This document shows, one piece after another, positions 33,879 through 44,524 of a stretch of DNA of 64,000 nt. The stretch is taken from NCBI RefSeq assembly GCF_900119895.1, contig NZ_FQLR01000004.1, forward strand, positions 1,426,001 through 1,490,000, in the 5' to 3' direction. The stretch is from Collinsella phocaeensis (GTDB lineage Bacteria; Actinomycetota; Coriobacteriia; Coriobacteriales; Coriobacteriaceae). Numbering within the stretch: the first letter of the stretch is position 1; every line of letters starts with the position of its first letter. A model generated the notes under the pieces. The model saw only the letters and a list, made by a program, of their open reading frames with translations. It did not search any database and had not been told where the DNA came from. Both the position numbers and the translations under genes were made by a program.

Positions 33879-35144
33879 CTAATCGTCCAGCTTCTCCACC
33901 TGGTCGAGCAGTTTGTTCAGCTTCACCTTGGCTTCCGCCTTGGCCTTCTCCGCCTCGGCGCGGGCGCGCTCGGCATCCTTGCGCTTCTGCTCGGCATCCG
34001 GATCGGGAACCACCAGGTCAGACGCATTGTGGGCTTCCATCGTGAGCGCATGGTCCTCGCAGGCCTCGGCGCACAGGCCGCAGCCGACGCAGTAGGCGGG
34101 CTCGAGGGCGAAGCGGCCGGAGCCGAGCAGGTCGCACGCGTTCGTGGGGCACAGGCGAACGCATTCGCCGCACGCAGTGCACTTCTCGAAATCGCAGACG
34201 GGCGTGGAGACCTCGATGTTGCCGGCGAGCTCCGGATGGTCGCGCAACGTGGACAGCAGCAGCTCGCGGCTCTGCGTGAGCACGCGGCGGCGGCGCTGCG
34301 TCGTGGTCCCGCAGGCGTTGCTGAGGGTGCTCTCGATCGCCTTGAGCTTGTCGGTGTGATCCTTCAGCCTCTGGGTCACCGTGGCGAGCGCGGCGGTCGC
34401 GGGCGTGAGCTTGCTCACCGCGAGCCCCGTCTTGCGCACGATGTTGTCCATGAACTCCTTGCGCTCGTACTCACGGCGCTTCTCGCACTTCAGCTGCTTG
34501 GGGTCGACCTCGAGGTCCATGCCGCATCCGGCCCACTCCTCCGCCGTCGCGATGGCCTCTCCGAGCGCATCCTCGCCGCTCACCGTCTTGCAGTTGTCGC
34601 AGATGCCGAGCGGGAGGTACACGCTCACGTTGGGAAAGTCCACGAGCACGGAGAGCCAGGTCTCGGGCGTGATGTCGCCGATGCATGCGACGACGACCTC
34701 GTTTTCCCGCGGCAGGCGGCGCAGGGCCCGCGTGCAGGTGACGTACGCGTGTGTGTGGGCCACCGCGGCGCGCGCGATGTCATCATACAGCTTCTTGGGC
34801 TTGAGCTTGGGCGAGTTGAACGCCTCCGTGGGGCATGCCGCCACGCACAGCCCGCACTTGCGGCAGGTGTCGGCGATATCGATGCAGTACTCCTCGATGT
34901 CGATCGCGTCCACAGGGCAGACGTCCATGCAGCGGGTGCACGAGCTCTTCTCGTAGTTGCATACGAGGCAAGGGATGGAGTTCGCGCGCGGGCGCTCCTT
35001 GTAGTCGGCGGGGTTCCAATGCGGCGCCTCGCCCGTGGCCGTTCCCATGAGGGCGTCGGTGACGCCGCCGAGAGGGTTCTTGAGGGCGCTCAGGCCCTTG
35101 GATATATCGATGATGTCGTCGAACAGGTCGTGTTGCTGGGCCAT
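33879..35144 (-). CDS. Polyferredoxin-like 4Fe-4S protein
   Basis: A 421-residue cytosolic protein with several ferredoxin-type sites. The first pair is in CLVCNYEKSSCTRCMDVCP and CRKCGLCVAACP (about residues 59-106), and the second in CTACGECVRLCP and CVGCGLCAEACED (about 320-365). The middle holds scattered cysteines (CIGD, CDNCK, CGMD). The C-terminus is a Lys/Ala/Glu-rich coiled coil. It likely passes electrons or serves as a subunit in anaerobic redox metabolism; no catalytic domain is recognisable. GAAGGAGTAGC precedes the ATG. Divergent from the amylase, with a palindrome at the promoter. Confidence 0.8.
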   Translation of the reverse strand: MAQQHDLFDDIIDISKGLSALKNPLGGVTDALMGTATGEAPHWNPADYKERPRANSIPCLVCNYEKSSCTRCMDVCPVDAIDIEEYCIDIADTCRKCGLCVAACPTEAFNSPKLKPKKLYDDIARAAVAHTHAYVTCTRALRRLPRENEVVVACIGDITPETWLSVLVDFPNVSVYLPLGICDNCKTVSGEDALGEAIATAEEWAGCGMDLEVDPKQLKCEKRREYERKEFMDNIVRKTGLAVSKLTPATAALATVTQRLKDHTDKLKAIESTLSNACGTTTQRRRRVLTQSRELLLSTLRDHPELAGNIEVSTPVCDFEKCTACGECVRLCPTNACDLLGSGRFALEPAYCVGCGLCAEACEDHALTMEAHNASDLVVPDPDAEQKRKDAERARAEAEKAKAEAKVKLNKLLDQVEKLDD

Positions 35145-35162
35145 GAGGGCTACTCCTTCGAC

Positions 35163-35180
35163 AAAGTTCAGTCGAACTTT
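35163..35180. promoter_or_regulatory. Palindromic operator candidate at the polyferredoxin promoter
   Basis: AAAGTTC-AGTC-GAACTTT is a perfect 7+7 inverted repeat, 19 bp upstream of the minus-strand gene. On that strand TTGACG and TGAACT spaced 17 bp form a plausible promoter whose spacer and -10 are covered by the palindrome. Confidence 0.55.
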
Positions 35181-35379
35181 CAGTGTACGTCAACCGCATG
35201 CGGGCCGCCACTGAAGGGAGGCGTTATCCTTCGGCTCTCCGCGCAATCCGAATGCACCCGCTCGCTGGGCGAATAGTCGTCCGGTGCCAGGGCCGCCGGC
35301 GGTATCGTGTTGAGTGTTCGGCGACGCCACCACAGCGTTCCCGAGCACCTCGTTCTCGCACAGCGCAAGGAGCGCCGCC

Positions 35380-36891
35380 ATGTGGGTCTTCGATACCACC
35401 CTCTACCAGATCTACCCCCTGGGCATGCTCGGTTGCCCGTTCGACGCGCCGGACCTCGCCGACTCCGCCGGGATGGAGGGGCAAATTGAGCGCCATCGCA
35501 TCCGACAGCTCATAGACTGGGCCCCCTACCTCGGGAAGCTCGGTATCGGCGCGATTTTGCTCAACCCCGTCTTCTCCTCCGACACCCACGGCTACAACAC
35601 GCGCGACCTGCGCCGGGTCGATTGCCGCCTGGGAACCAACGAGGATTTCGCCGATACCGTCGCCGCCCTGCACGCGAGCGGTGTGCGCGTGATCCTGGAC
35701 GCCGTCTTCAACCATGTGGGACGCAACTTCTGGGCCTTCCGTGACGTCCGCGAGCGGAAGTGGGATTCTCCGTACAAGGATTGGTTCAACATCAGCTTCG
35801 ATGGCGACACGCATTTCGGCGACGGTTTTTGGTACGAGGGCTGGGAGGGCAACCAGGATCTGGTCAAGCTCAACCTGCGTAACCCCGCTGTCATCGATTA
35901 TCTGCTTGACGCCGTCAGCATGTGGAAGCACGAGCTGGGCGTCGACGGCCTGCGCCTCGACGTCGCCTACAGCCTCGACCGCGACTTCGTGAAGCGCCTT
36001 CATGGGCTCGCCTGCGAACTGGGGGCGGAAACGCGCTTCGATGGCGGCCCGGGCGATGGCTTCCCACTCATCGGCGAGGTCCTGCACGGCGACTACAACC
36101 TCATCGTCAACGACGAGATGCTCGACTCCTGCACCAACTACGAGTGCTACAAGGGCCTGTATTCGAGCTTCAACTCCATGAACATGTTCGAGATCGCCCA
36201 TTCTCTGCACCGCCAATACGGAGGCGACCCCTGGTGCATCTACCAAGGCAAGCATCTGGTGAGTTTCGCCGACAACCACGACGTCTCGCGCCTGGCCAGC
36301 ATCTTGACCGAGAAGCGCCACCTTCGCCCCGCATACGGCGTCTTGTTCGGCATGCCGGGCATCGCCTGTCTGTACTACGGCAGCGAATGGGGGCAGCTGG
36401 GTGAAAAGGGCACCGGCTACCTCGCCGACGTCGCACTGCGCCCGGCACTCGACGCCCCTGCCGCCGACGCGCTCGAGCACCTCGCGCCCGGCTGGGACGG
36501 CGGCAACGCCCCCAACGAGCTCACCGGCTACATCTGCGCGCTCAACCACGTGCGCCGCGCGTCGCGCGCGCTCTGCCACGGCGGCTACCGCAACGTCGTG
36601 ATCACGAACAAGCAGCTGCTGTTCGAGCGCGACGCATGCGCTGGCGCCGCAGGTGCCGCCGAGCGCGTCCTCGTCGCCGTCAACGCGGACGATGCACCCT
36701 TCACGTTCGGAGACGGTTCGCTCGCGGGACGCTTCGAAGTCCTGCTCGCCAGCGCGCCCGCCTACGACAACGCGTGCATCGAAGACGGCGCCGGGGAGCC
36801 CGCGCGGCTCGTCGCCGGAGACGTCCTCGAACTTGACGGATCACTTGAGATCCCGCCCTTCGGCACGCTCTACCTCAAGCAGCTCTTCTAA
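35380..36891 (+). CDS. GH13 alpha-amylase-family glycosidase
   Basis: A 503-residue cytoplasmic enzyme (no signal peptide) with the (beta/alpha)8 catalytic fold. The nucleophile aspartate is in GLRLDVA (about residue 191), the acid/base glutamate in LIGEVLHGDYN (about 230), and the third acid in FADNHDVSR (about 298); region I is DAVFNHVG. It lacks the N-terminal starch-binding domain of neopullulanases, so it is a short intracellular maltodextrin- or oligosaccharide-degrading member. Specificity is not assignable. CAAGGAGCGCC precedes the ATG at 35380. Confidence 0.9.
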   Translation: MWVFDTTLYQIYPLGMLGCPFDAPDLADSAGMEGQIERHRIRQLIDWAPYLGKLGIGAILLNPVFSSDTHGYNTRDLRRVDCRLGTNEDFADTVAALHASGVRVILDAVFNHVGRNFWAFRDVRERKWDSPYKDWFNISFDGDTHFGDGFWYEGWEGNQDLVKLNLRNPAVIDYLLDAVSMWKHELGVDGLRLDVAYSLDRDFVKRLHGLACELGAETRFDGGPGDGFPLIGEVLHGDYNLIVNDEMLDSCTNYECYKGLYSSFNSMNMFEIAHSLHRQYGGDPWCIYQGKHLVSFADNHDVSRLASILTEKRHLRPAYGVLFGMPGIACLYYGSEWGQLGEKGTGYLADVALRPALDAPAADALEHLAPGWDGGNAPNELTGYICALNHVRRASRALCHGGYRNVVITNKQLLFERDACAGAAGAAERVLVAVNADDAPFTFGDGSLAGRFEVLLASAPAYDNACIEDGAGEPARLVAGDVLELDGSLEIPPFGTLYLKQLF

Positions 36892-37039
36892 GCGGCTCCT
36901 CCAGGACAAAGCACCCCGCTTCGCCCCCGTGCGCGCGACAGCAATGGAAACCAAGAGAGGGCCGTAGACGCGACGCGCCGCATGCGACAGCACGATGGCT
37001 CGCCACTGCGGCGCTTCGTGCCCGCGGCGCATGCGGCGC

Positions 37040-37933
37040 CTACAGGCTATCGTCGGCGCAGCGCAGCGTCGCCACCACGAGCTCGGGCCGGTTGTTCACG
37101 CGCAGCGGCACGACGCTGGGACCCAGGCCGCGACTCACCACGAGCTGCGTTGCCCCCAGCGTGTGCACGCCCGCGGTGACCTTGGGAAAGAAACCCTGGC
37201 TGGGTGCGAAGAGCGGACCCACCGCCGGCAGGCGCACCTGGCCTCCGTGGGCATGGCCGGCAAACGCCACATCGATGCCGCGCGCCGCGTACACCGCGAG
37301 CAGCTCGGGGCGGTGCGTGAGCAGGACGGTGCAGGGCGCATGCTCGGCACCCGGTTCGATGCCGGCGCGAACCAGCACGTCCGCTAGCTGCGCATCGATG
37401 ATCTGGGGCGTCGCGCCGCGCGGATACGGACGGCGGAACACCGGGTCGGTCAGCCCGAGCAGCACGATGCGCTCGCCACCGCGCCGCAACGACACCGATG
37501 CATTCCCCAGCACCGTAACGCCCGCACGCTTCAGGCGAGAGACGATCTGCGGATACTCGCGAAGGCGCGCCTCGTGGTTGCCTGGGACGAAAAACACAGG
37601 GGCTATGTTCGCAGCCTGCGCCGCCACGTGCATACCGACGTCGACGCGCGTACGACGGGAGTCGACCAGGTCCCCCGTGATCGCGATGAAATCGGGCTTG
37701 ACGCGATGCAGGCGCTTGAGCAACCTCGCGTTGGCATGGCCGAGCTCCGCGTTATGAAGGTCGGAAATCTGGGCGATGCGCACGCCGTCGAATGCCCGCG
37801 GCAACCGAGGAACCGCGAGTTCATACTCGGTCGTCTGAATGCCGCCGTTCGACCATGCGACCCAGGCTGCCGCGGCGAGAGCACCGGCACCCGCCGCGGC
37901 GCCCTTCACCAGCATCCGCTTGCGTTCATCCAT
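37040..37933 (-). CDS. Membrane-anchored metallophosphoesterase (YkuE-like)
   Basis: A 297-residue protein. An N-terminal hydrophobic segment (residues 8-28, VKGAAAGAGALAAAAWVAW) should export and anchor it. The calcineurin-like fold follows: ISDLHNAELG, GDLVDSR, PGNHEAR, LTHRPELL and GHAHGGQVRLP, the full set of metal ligands. Related proteins act on phospholipid or lipid-linked pyrophosphates, but the substrate here is unknown. The ATG at 37933 has GGGGTGG upstream; longer frames to 38278 run into the groEL terminator and are unlikely. The gap 37934-38199 shows no gene. Confidence 0.85.
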   Translation of the reverse strand: MDERKRMLVKGAAAGAGALAAAAWVAWSNGGIQTTEYELAVPRLPRAFDGVRIAQISDLHNAELGHANARLLKRLHRVKPDFIAITGDLVDSRRTRVDVGMHVAAQAANIAPVFFVPGNHEARLREYPQIVSRLKRAGVTVLGNASVSLRRGGERIVLLGLTDPVFRRPYPRGATPQIIDAQLADVLVRAGIEPGAEHAPCTVLLTHRPELLAVYAARGIDVAFAGHAHGGQVRLPAVGPLFAPSQGFFPKVTAGVHTLGATQLVVSRGLGPSVVPLRVNNRPELVVATLRCADDSL

Positions 37934-38199
37934 GTTTACCACCCCGTATCCGCCACGCGCCGGCCGCCGCGCGGAGCCCTTTTTCGCATACAAGCACGCT
38001 GCCGCGCAGTACCGTTTCCGTACCCACGCTTTATAAGCAACGCGGAACCCGCACAGGACGCGGGGCCCGCGTGGGCACGCAGGCTCCGAGCAGGTACGCG
38101 GGCCCCGGGCGCCCCGGCGACGGATCGCGAACGGCAAGGGCGCGGAGCCGAGCGCACCAACCTCTTTTTTCCTCGCAAGCTCGAATGGCTTGAATGCAA

Positions 38200-38273
38200 A
38201 ACCCCGGAGGGATTCCTTGAGGGTGTTCTGAGAGGCTGAGCCTCGAACACACCCGCAAGGAACCCTCCGGGGT
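38200..38273 (-). terminator. Long terminator structure of groESL
   Basis: Arms of about 29 nt (38200-38228 and 38244-38273) pair almost fully, with AACCCCGGAGGG / CCCTCCGGGGTT at the base and a small GAGGCTGAGCCTC hairpin at the tip. On the minus strand the base is followed by TTTT. Unusually large for a terminator. Confidence 0.7.
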
Positions 38274-38299
38274 TCCAATGGGAGTTCTAAGCGTTTCGC

Positions 38300-40034
<1,735 letters not shown>

Positions 40035-40045
40035 TTGGGGGGGTG

Positions 40046-40333
40046 CTACTCGACGACGGCGTAGATGTCGTCAGCGCGCATGAGCAGGTAGTCCTCGCCG
40101 TCGACCTTGATCTCGTTGCCACCGAACTTGCCGTAGATCACCTTGTCGCCGACCTTCACGTCCATCGGCAGGCGCTCGCCGGCGTCGTTGAGCTTGCCGG
40201 CGCCCACGGCGACGACCTCGCCGCGCTGCGGCTTCTCCTGCGCGTTGCTGGCGATGTAGAGACCGGAAGCGGTCTTCTGCTCAGCGGCATCGGGCTTGAC
40301 CAGGACGCGATCTCCAAGCGGCTTGAGAGACAT
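40046..40333 (-). CDS. groS: Co-chaperonin GroES
   Basis: A 95-residue lid of the GroEL chamber. [15 protein letters not shown], the mobile-loop region around [10 protein letters not shown], and [24 protein letters not shown] are all typical. AAAGGAGGAAACAGC gives a strong ribosome site. It is the first gene of groES-groEL. The promoter lies about 66 bp upstream. No CIRCE or HAIR element is present. Confidence 0.98.
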   Translation of the reverse strand: MSLKPLGDRVLVKPDAAEQKTASGLYIASNAQEKPQRGEVVAVGAGKLNDAGERLPMDVKVGDKVIYGKFGGNEIKVDGEDYLLMRADDIYAVVE

Positions 40334-40377
40334 GCTGTTTCCTCCTTTTGCTGGCGGCCGGTCCCTACCGACCGTCC

Positions 40378-40427
40378 ACGCGTTTGCTTACGCGTTGAAT
40401 AGTACCCACCAAGACAGACTTATACAA
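40378..40427 (-). promoter_or_regulatory. groESL promoter with paired ACGCGT sites
   Basis: On the minus strand TTGTAT (40427-40422) and TACTAT (40404-40399) are spaced exactly 17 bp. Just downstream of the -10, at the expected transcript start, are two ACGCGT palindromes (40390-40395 and 40378-40383) separated by 6 bp. This placement fits a repressor site in lieu of CIRCE. Confidence 0.6.
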
Positions 40428-40506
40428 CGGAACCGCAAAAAATCTTATGAATCGGCACTTAGATTTCCTGAGCGCTCGAACCCATGGGTCGCAGGATGCC
40501 CGGTCC

Positions 40507-42147
40507 CTAGCGGGAATAGACTTCCCGACCGCCCACGAAGGTCGCGAGCACGCGCGCGTCGATGATCTCCTCGGGGTCGCACGCGGTGACGTCCCGGTCG
40601 AGCGCCACGAAGTCTGCGAGGTATCCCGGCGCGATGCGACCGAGCTCGTCCTCGTGCTGGGCCGCGACGGCGCTGCCCGCCGTGTAGATGCGCAGCGCGT
40701 CGGCGGCGGAGATGCGCTCTTCCGGCAACCAGCCACCTTGCGGCCAGCGGCTCGCAGGGTCTCGACGCGTCACCGCCGCATACAGCACGTTCATGCTGTC
40801 CGGCAGCGTGATGGGGGAATCGGTGCCGAACGCCTGGAGCACCCCGCGGCGCAGGTAGGTCGCGAACGGCCACATGATGCGGCTGCGGTCCGGCCCCAGG
40901 TCGCGCTCGGGGCCGCCCGGGTCGAGCGTGATGTGGCACGGCTGGGAGCTCGCGACGACATCGAGATCGCGCAGGCGGTCGATATCCCCGGGCAGCAGGT
41001 TCTCGAGGTGCTCGAGGGTGTTGTGCCCGCTCGGCAGCGACCCGTAGAGCCGGCGCGCCTCCTCTAAGATATCGAGGGCCTCGTGGATCGCCCCGTCGCC
41101 GATCACGTGGATGCGCACCGCGTGGCCGCGCTCGGCGGCGGAGAGCACGAGCGCGCGCATGCGGTCGGCGCTCACGGTCAGCCTGCCGCGGTCGCCCGGG
41201 AAGCGCGGATTGCTGTAGGGCTCGATGAGGTACGCGGTATGCTCGCTCGAGACGCCGTCGAAGAACTGCTTGAAGCCCGGTGCACGCAGGAGGTCGCTGT
41301 TGCGGTAGCGCTCCTGCATGGCCTCAAGCCGAGCCTGGTCGTCGAGCAGCGTGGGGAACAGGTGCGCGCGCACCGTGAGCTGGCCCGCCGCCTCGAGGGC
41401 CTCGTAGATATCGTCCCGGATGAAGTCGCAGCCGGGCATCGGCATGAGGGACATGTCGCAGATGGAGGTGATGCCGAGCTCGGCCATGCGCGTCATCTGG
41501 GCGCGGTACGCATCGCGGATGCGCCCCTCGCCCATCCACTCCAGGCAGCGCGGGAGCAGCTGCATGGCGGCCGCCTCGTGCGCCACGCCCGTCAGCTCGC
41601 CGTCCTCGTCGTGATCGAAGCTGCCGCCCACGGGCGGCTCCGTGTCGCGCGTCACCCCGAGCAGCTCGAGCGCCCGGGCGTTGAGCCAGAGCGTGTGCCC
41701 GTCGCCCGAGTACATCGCGCAGGGTCGGTCGGGAAGCACCGCGTCGAGCGAGCGGCGCGTGGGGTGGACGGGTGGGTCCCACCGGTAGTCGCGCCACCCC
41801 TGGGTGACCACCCAGGCGTCATCGGGCAGCGTCGCGGCGAACGCCGCCGCCTTGGCGGCGAGGTCCTCTTCGCTTTTCCCCATCTCCATCAGCAGGAAGG
41901 GAGAGGAGCCGAGCGCCGTGTGGAAGAAATGCAGGTGCGCGTCATGGAAGCCCGGGCACAGGAGCGCGTCGCCGAAATCGCGCACAGGGGTCGCCGCGGG
42001 GACGGCGGCGAGGACGTCGTCGGGCGAGCCCACGAGGGCGATGCGCCCCGACGCCACCGCGAACGCGAGCTCACGAGGGGTCCGCTCCCCCGGGGAACTC
42101 GTGAACACGCGTGTCGAACGCACAACATAATCTGCCTTGAAAGCCAT
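40507..42147 (-). CDS. YtcJ-like metal-dependent amidohydrolase
   Basis: A 546-residue enzyme of the amidohydrolase-3 group. LLCPGFHDAHLHFF supplies the HxH metal pair, RIHVIGDGAIHEALDI a later histidine, and FGTDSPITLPDSMNVLYAAVTR the final aspartate. The C-terminal region (AALDIYT-type, EDELGRIAPGYLADFVALD) closes the beta-sandwich. Members hydrolyse C-N bonds of varied, mostly unknown, substrates. The ATG at 42147 is used, with a weak ribosome site. No operon partner. Confidence 0.88.
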   Translation of the reverse strand: MAFKADYVVRSTRVFTSSPGERTPRELAFAVASGRIALVGSPDDVLAAVPAATPVRDFGDALLCPGFHDAHLHFFHTALGSSPFLLMEMGKSEEDLAAKAAAFAATLPDDAWVVTQGWRDYRWDPPVHPTRRSLDAVLPDRPCAMYSGDGHTLWLNARALELLGVTRDTEPPVGGSFDHDEDGELTGVAHEAAAMQLLPRCLEWMGEGRIRDAYRAQMTRMAELGITSICDMSLMPMPGCDFIRDDIYEALEAAGQLTVRAHLFPTLLDDQARLEAMQERYRNSDLLRAPGFKQFFDGVSSEHTAYLIEPYSNPRFPGDRGRLTVSADRMRALVLSAAERGHAVRIHVIGDGAIHEALDILEEARRLYGSLPSGHNTLEHLENLLPGDIDRLRDLDVVASSQPCHITLDPGGPERDLGPDRSRIMWPFATYLRRGVLQAFGTDSPITLPDSMNVLYAAVTRRDPASRWPQGGWLPEERISAADALRIYTAGSAVAAQHEDELGRIAPGYLADFVALDRDVTACDPEEIIDARVLATFVGGREVYSR

Positions 42148-42482
42148 GCCCTGCCGCCTTCGTGTCGAGTGGACGATACGTCGCCGCTTCCCCACGGGGG
42201 GGGATGCGGCATGCCGGACCATCATACCGCCCGGAATCGATCGCTGAGCATATGGTTACGCCAGCGGTCGACTCGCCCGCCCGCGCCGGACCAAGCGATG
42301 GGACCCCGCCGAAAATGCGCTTGAACAGGATGCCGCCATCAAGCGGGCTGCCGGACGAGCTCGACACGTGAGGGACGCCGGGCTTCGGCGCCCTCCCCCC
42401 GGCGCCAACCGGACGCGGCAGGGGGCATAATCGGCGGCACGCACGCCCGCAGCCCGCCCCGTCGAGAGCAACGGGGATGCTT

Positions 42483-42690
42483 GCGGACTGAATCGGGGTC
42501 CGTAGCGGCCGCGAGGCTCCCCAAACCGGAATCGGGGACGACCGCGGACAAGGCCGGGCTTCAAGAGGGCCGCAAGGTTCCCCAAGCCGACAATGGGTGA
42601 CGCCTGCGGACGAATCCGAGGCCCATAGCGGCCGTAAGGTTCCCCAAGCCGGCATCCGGAGGCGTTTCCGGACGCCACGGCCGCATACGA
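42483..42690. repeat. Degenerate ~61-62-bp tandem repeat (three and a half units)
   Basis: Units begin with (G/C)CGGAC at 42483, 42544, 42606 and about 42668. Each holds a conserved block like AGCGGCCGTAAGGTTCCCC followed by AAGCCGGNAT. It fills the middle of a 707-bp gap (42148-42854) that otherwise has no supported gene; open frames across it merely reflect the repeat and GC bias. Confidence 0.6.
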
Positions 42691-42854
42691 CGAGGCGCCT
42701 CCCTCTCCCTACGGCGGGCCTCGCGCACCCCACGCCCCTCGCCTCGCCTCGCCTCACCTCGAAACAGGTTAAATAAACACGCCGGCATGCTTCACCGTGC
42801 TAGAGTTAGGGCAGCGTAAAGCATGTGCAAGCACGACGAGAGGATGTTTCAGGC

Positions 42855-44324
42855 ATGGTGAAGACGAAGGCGCAGCAGATCATGGCGGACCGCGAGGCGC
42901 GCAGCGAGCAGGAGGCGACGCGGGCGATCCTCGACATCGCGGCGGAGTTCGAGCCCTACATCATCCGGCAGCGCCGCCACTTCCACAAGCATCCCGAGCC
43001 GAGCCTCGAGGAGGTGCGCACGACCTCCGACATCGCCGGACAGCTCGATGCGATGAACATCCCCTACGAGCGCCCGCTCAAGACGGGCCTCGTCGCCACC
43101 CTACGCGGCACCGCCCCGGACGCCTACCGCGCCGACGGCACGCCGCGGCGACGCCTGCTCATGCGCGCCGACATCGACGCCCTGCCCGTCACCGAGCGCA
43201 CCGAGGAGGAGTTCGCGAGCGTCAACGAAGGCTACATGCACGCGTGCGGCCACGACTGCCACATCGCCATGATGCTCGGCTGCCTACAGGTCCTGCGCCA
43301 CATGACCGATGACATCCACGGCGAGGTCCGCGTCGTGTTCCAGCCCTCCGAGGAAAACGGGTCGGGTGCGAAGATGATGTGCGAGGCGGGGGTCTGCGAG
43401 GATGTCGACGGCGCCTTCGCGATGCATATCTGGAGCGAGGTCGACGCGGGCACCGTCAGCTGCGAGCCCGGCCCGCGCATGGCGAACACCGACTGGTTCC
43501 GCATCGACGTGCACGGAACCTCCTGCCACGGCGCCATGCCGCAGCGCGGCGCCGACGCCATCATGGTGGCCGCCGAGATCGTGAACGCCCTGCAGACCAT
43601 CGTGAGCCGCGACCTCTCCCCCTACGAGCCGGCGGTCGTGACGGTCGGCGAGCTCCACGGCGGCACGGCGCGCAACGTCATCGCCGGCTCGGCCTACCTC
43701 ACCGGCACCGTGCGCACCTACTCCGACGCGACCCACGAGATGATGCCGGAGCTCATCCGCCGCATCTGCACGCACACCGCCGCCGCGCTGGGCGCCGAGG
43801 CAGAGCTGTCCGACTACACGATCGCCAACTACAAGGTTGAAAACGAGCCCGCCGCGAGCGAGCGCTGCCGACAGGCCGTCCTCAAGGTGCTCGGCGCCGC
43901 GGGAGAGGGGCGCTACCGCGGAACGCTCTCGGGCGAGGACTTCTCGGAGTACCTCCGCCGCGTGCCCGGCGTGCTCGCCTTCGTGGGGTGCCGCAACCCG
44001 CAGGTGGGCGCCACGTTCGCGCAGCATTCCTGCTACTACCGGATCGACGAGTCGGTCCTCGCCAAGGGAGCCGCCGTCGCCGCGCAGTACGCCGTCGACT
44101 TCTTGGCGGAGCCCACGCAGGAGGAGCTCGACGGGCCGCTCGTCGCACGCATCGCCGAATCCAACCCGGCGCTCGCCGACACCGTGCGCTCCGCCCGGGC
44201 GGCGACCGTCGGGGCGCATCACGCCCTGAAAGACGCCCGCGAGGCGCGCATGACCGCCGCCCGCGAGCTGCGCCGCGCCCACGCGAAGTCCGAGGATGAG
44301 GCGGAGGACAAGCCGAAGGAATAA
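42855..44324 (+). CDS. M20-family amidohydrolase/peptidase (HipO/AbgB-like)
   Basis: A 489-residue zinc hydrolase. MRADIDALPV supplies the first aspartate and YMHACGHDCHIAMML the metal-binding cysteine/histidines. FQPSEENGSGAKMM contains the catalytic glutamate pair and SGEDFSEYLRRVPG a late motif. The lid domain (about residues 215-330) is present. The family removes acyl groups from amino acids or cleaves small amide conjugates. The C-terminus has an extra 55-residue charged tail (TVGAHHALKDAREARMTAARE...) not usual in the family. Start ATG 42855; AGAGGATG lies upstream. Confidence 0.9.
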   Translation: MVKTKAQQIMADREARSEQEATRAILDIAAEFEPYIIRQRRHFHKHPEPSLEEVRTTSDIAGQLDAMNIPYERPLKTGLVATLRGTAPDAYRADGTPRRRLLMRADIDALPVTERTEEEFASVNEGYMHACGHDCHIAMMLGCLQVLRHMTDDIHGEVRVVFQPSEENGSGAKMMCEAGVCEDVDGAFAMHIWSEVDAGTVSCEPGPRMANTDWFRIDVHGTSCHGAMPQRGADAIMVAAEIVNALQTIVSRDLSPYEPAVVTVGELHGGTARNVIAGSAYLTGTVRTYSDATHEMMPELIRRICTHTAAALGAEAELSDYTIANYKVENEPAASERCRQAVLKVLGAAGEGRYRGTLSGEDFSEYLRRVPGVLAFVGCRNPQVGATFAQHSCYYRIDESVLAKGAAVAAQYAVDFLAEPTQEELDGPLVARIAESNPALADTVRSARAATVGAHHALKDAREARMTAARELRRAHAKSEDEAEDKPKE

Positions 44325-44351
44325 GCTCCGCGCCATGCGCCCCGAATTGGC

Positions 44352-44392
44352 GCCCGCCTCGATTTAGGGGCTGTCCCAAAATCGAGGCGGGC
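44352..44392. repeat. REP-like hairpin with 14-bp perfect stem
   Basis: GCCCGCCTCGATTT pairs with AAATCGAGGCGGGC around AGGGGCTGTCCCA. The CTGTCCC loop relates it to the GTGCCTGTCCCC hairpins. Located just after the M20 gene. Confidence 0.65.
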
Positions 44393-44452
44393 TTTGGGGC
44401 GGGGCCCGATGGCCGCTTCCGACACGAGCCGATCGCCCTGAGCGAAACCGCA

Positions 44453-44497
44453 GGCGCCCCCTGGGGCCGACGCTCCCGGTCGGCCCCAGGGGGCGCC
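44453..44497 (-). terminator. 19-bp perfect hairpin between convergent genes
   Basis: GGCGCCCCCTGGGGCCGAC pairs perfectly with the segment 44479-44497 around a 7-nt loop. It lies 28 bp beyond the stop of the minus-strand YitT gene and is probably a bidirectional terminator, though neither side has a U-run. Confidence 0.55.
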
Positions 44498-44524
44498 GTC
44501 CCATCTTGCCGGTCGGCGGGCCCG

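Noticed and set aside
40334-40450. CIRCE element at groES
   Set aside because: No TTAGCACTC-N9-GAGTGCTAA-like sequence on either strand.
42071-42757. Minus-strand frames across the tandem repeat upstream of the M20 gene
   Set aside because: Open because of GC bias and the 61-bp periodicity; more than one frame is open and none has a ribosome site or known domain.
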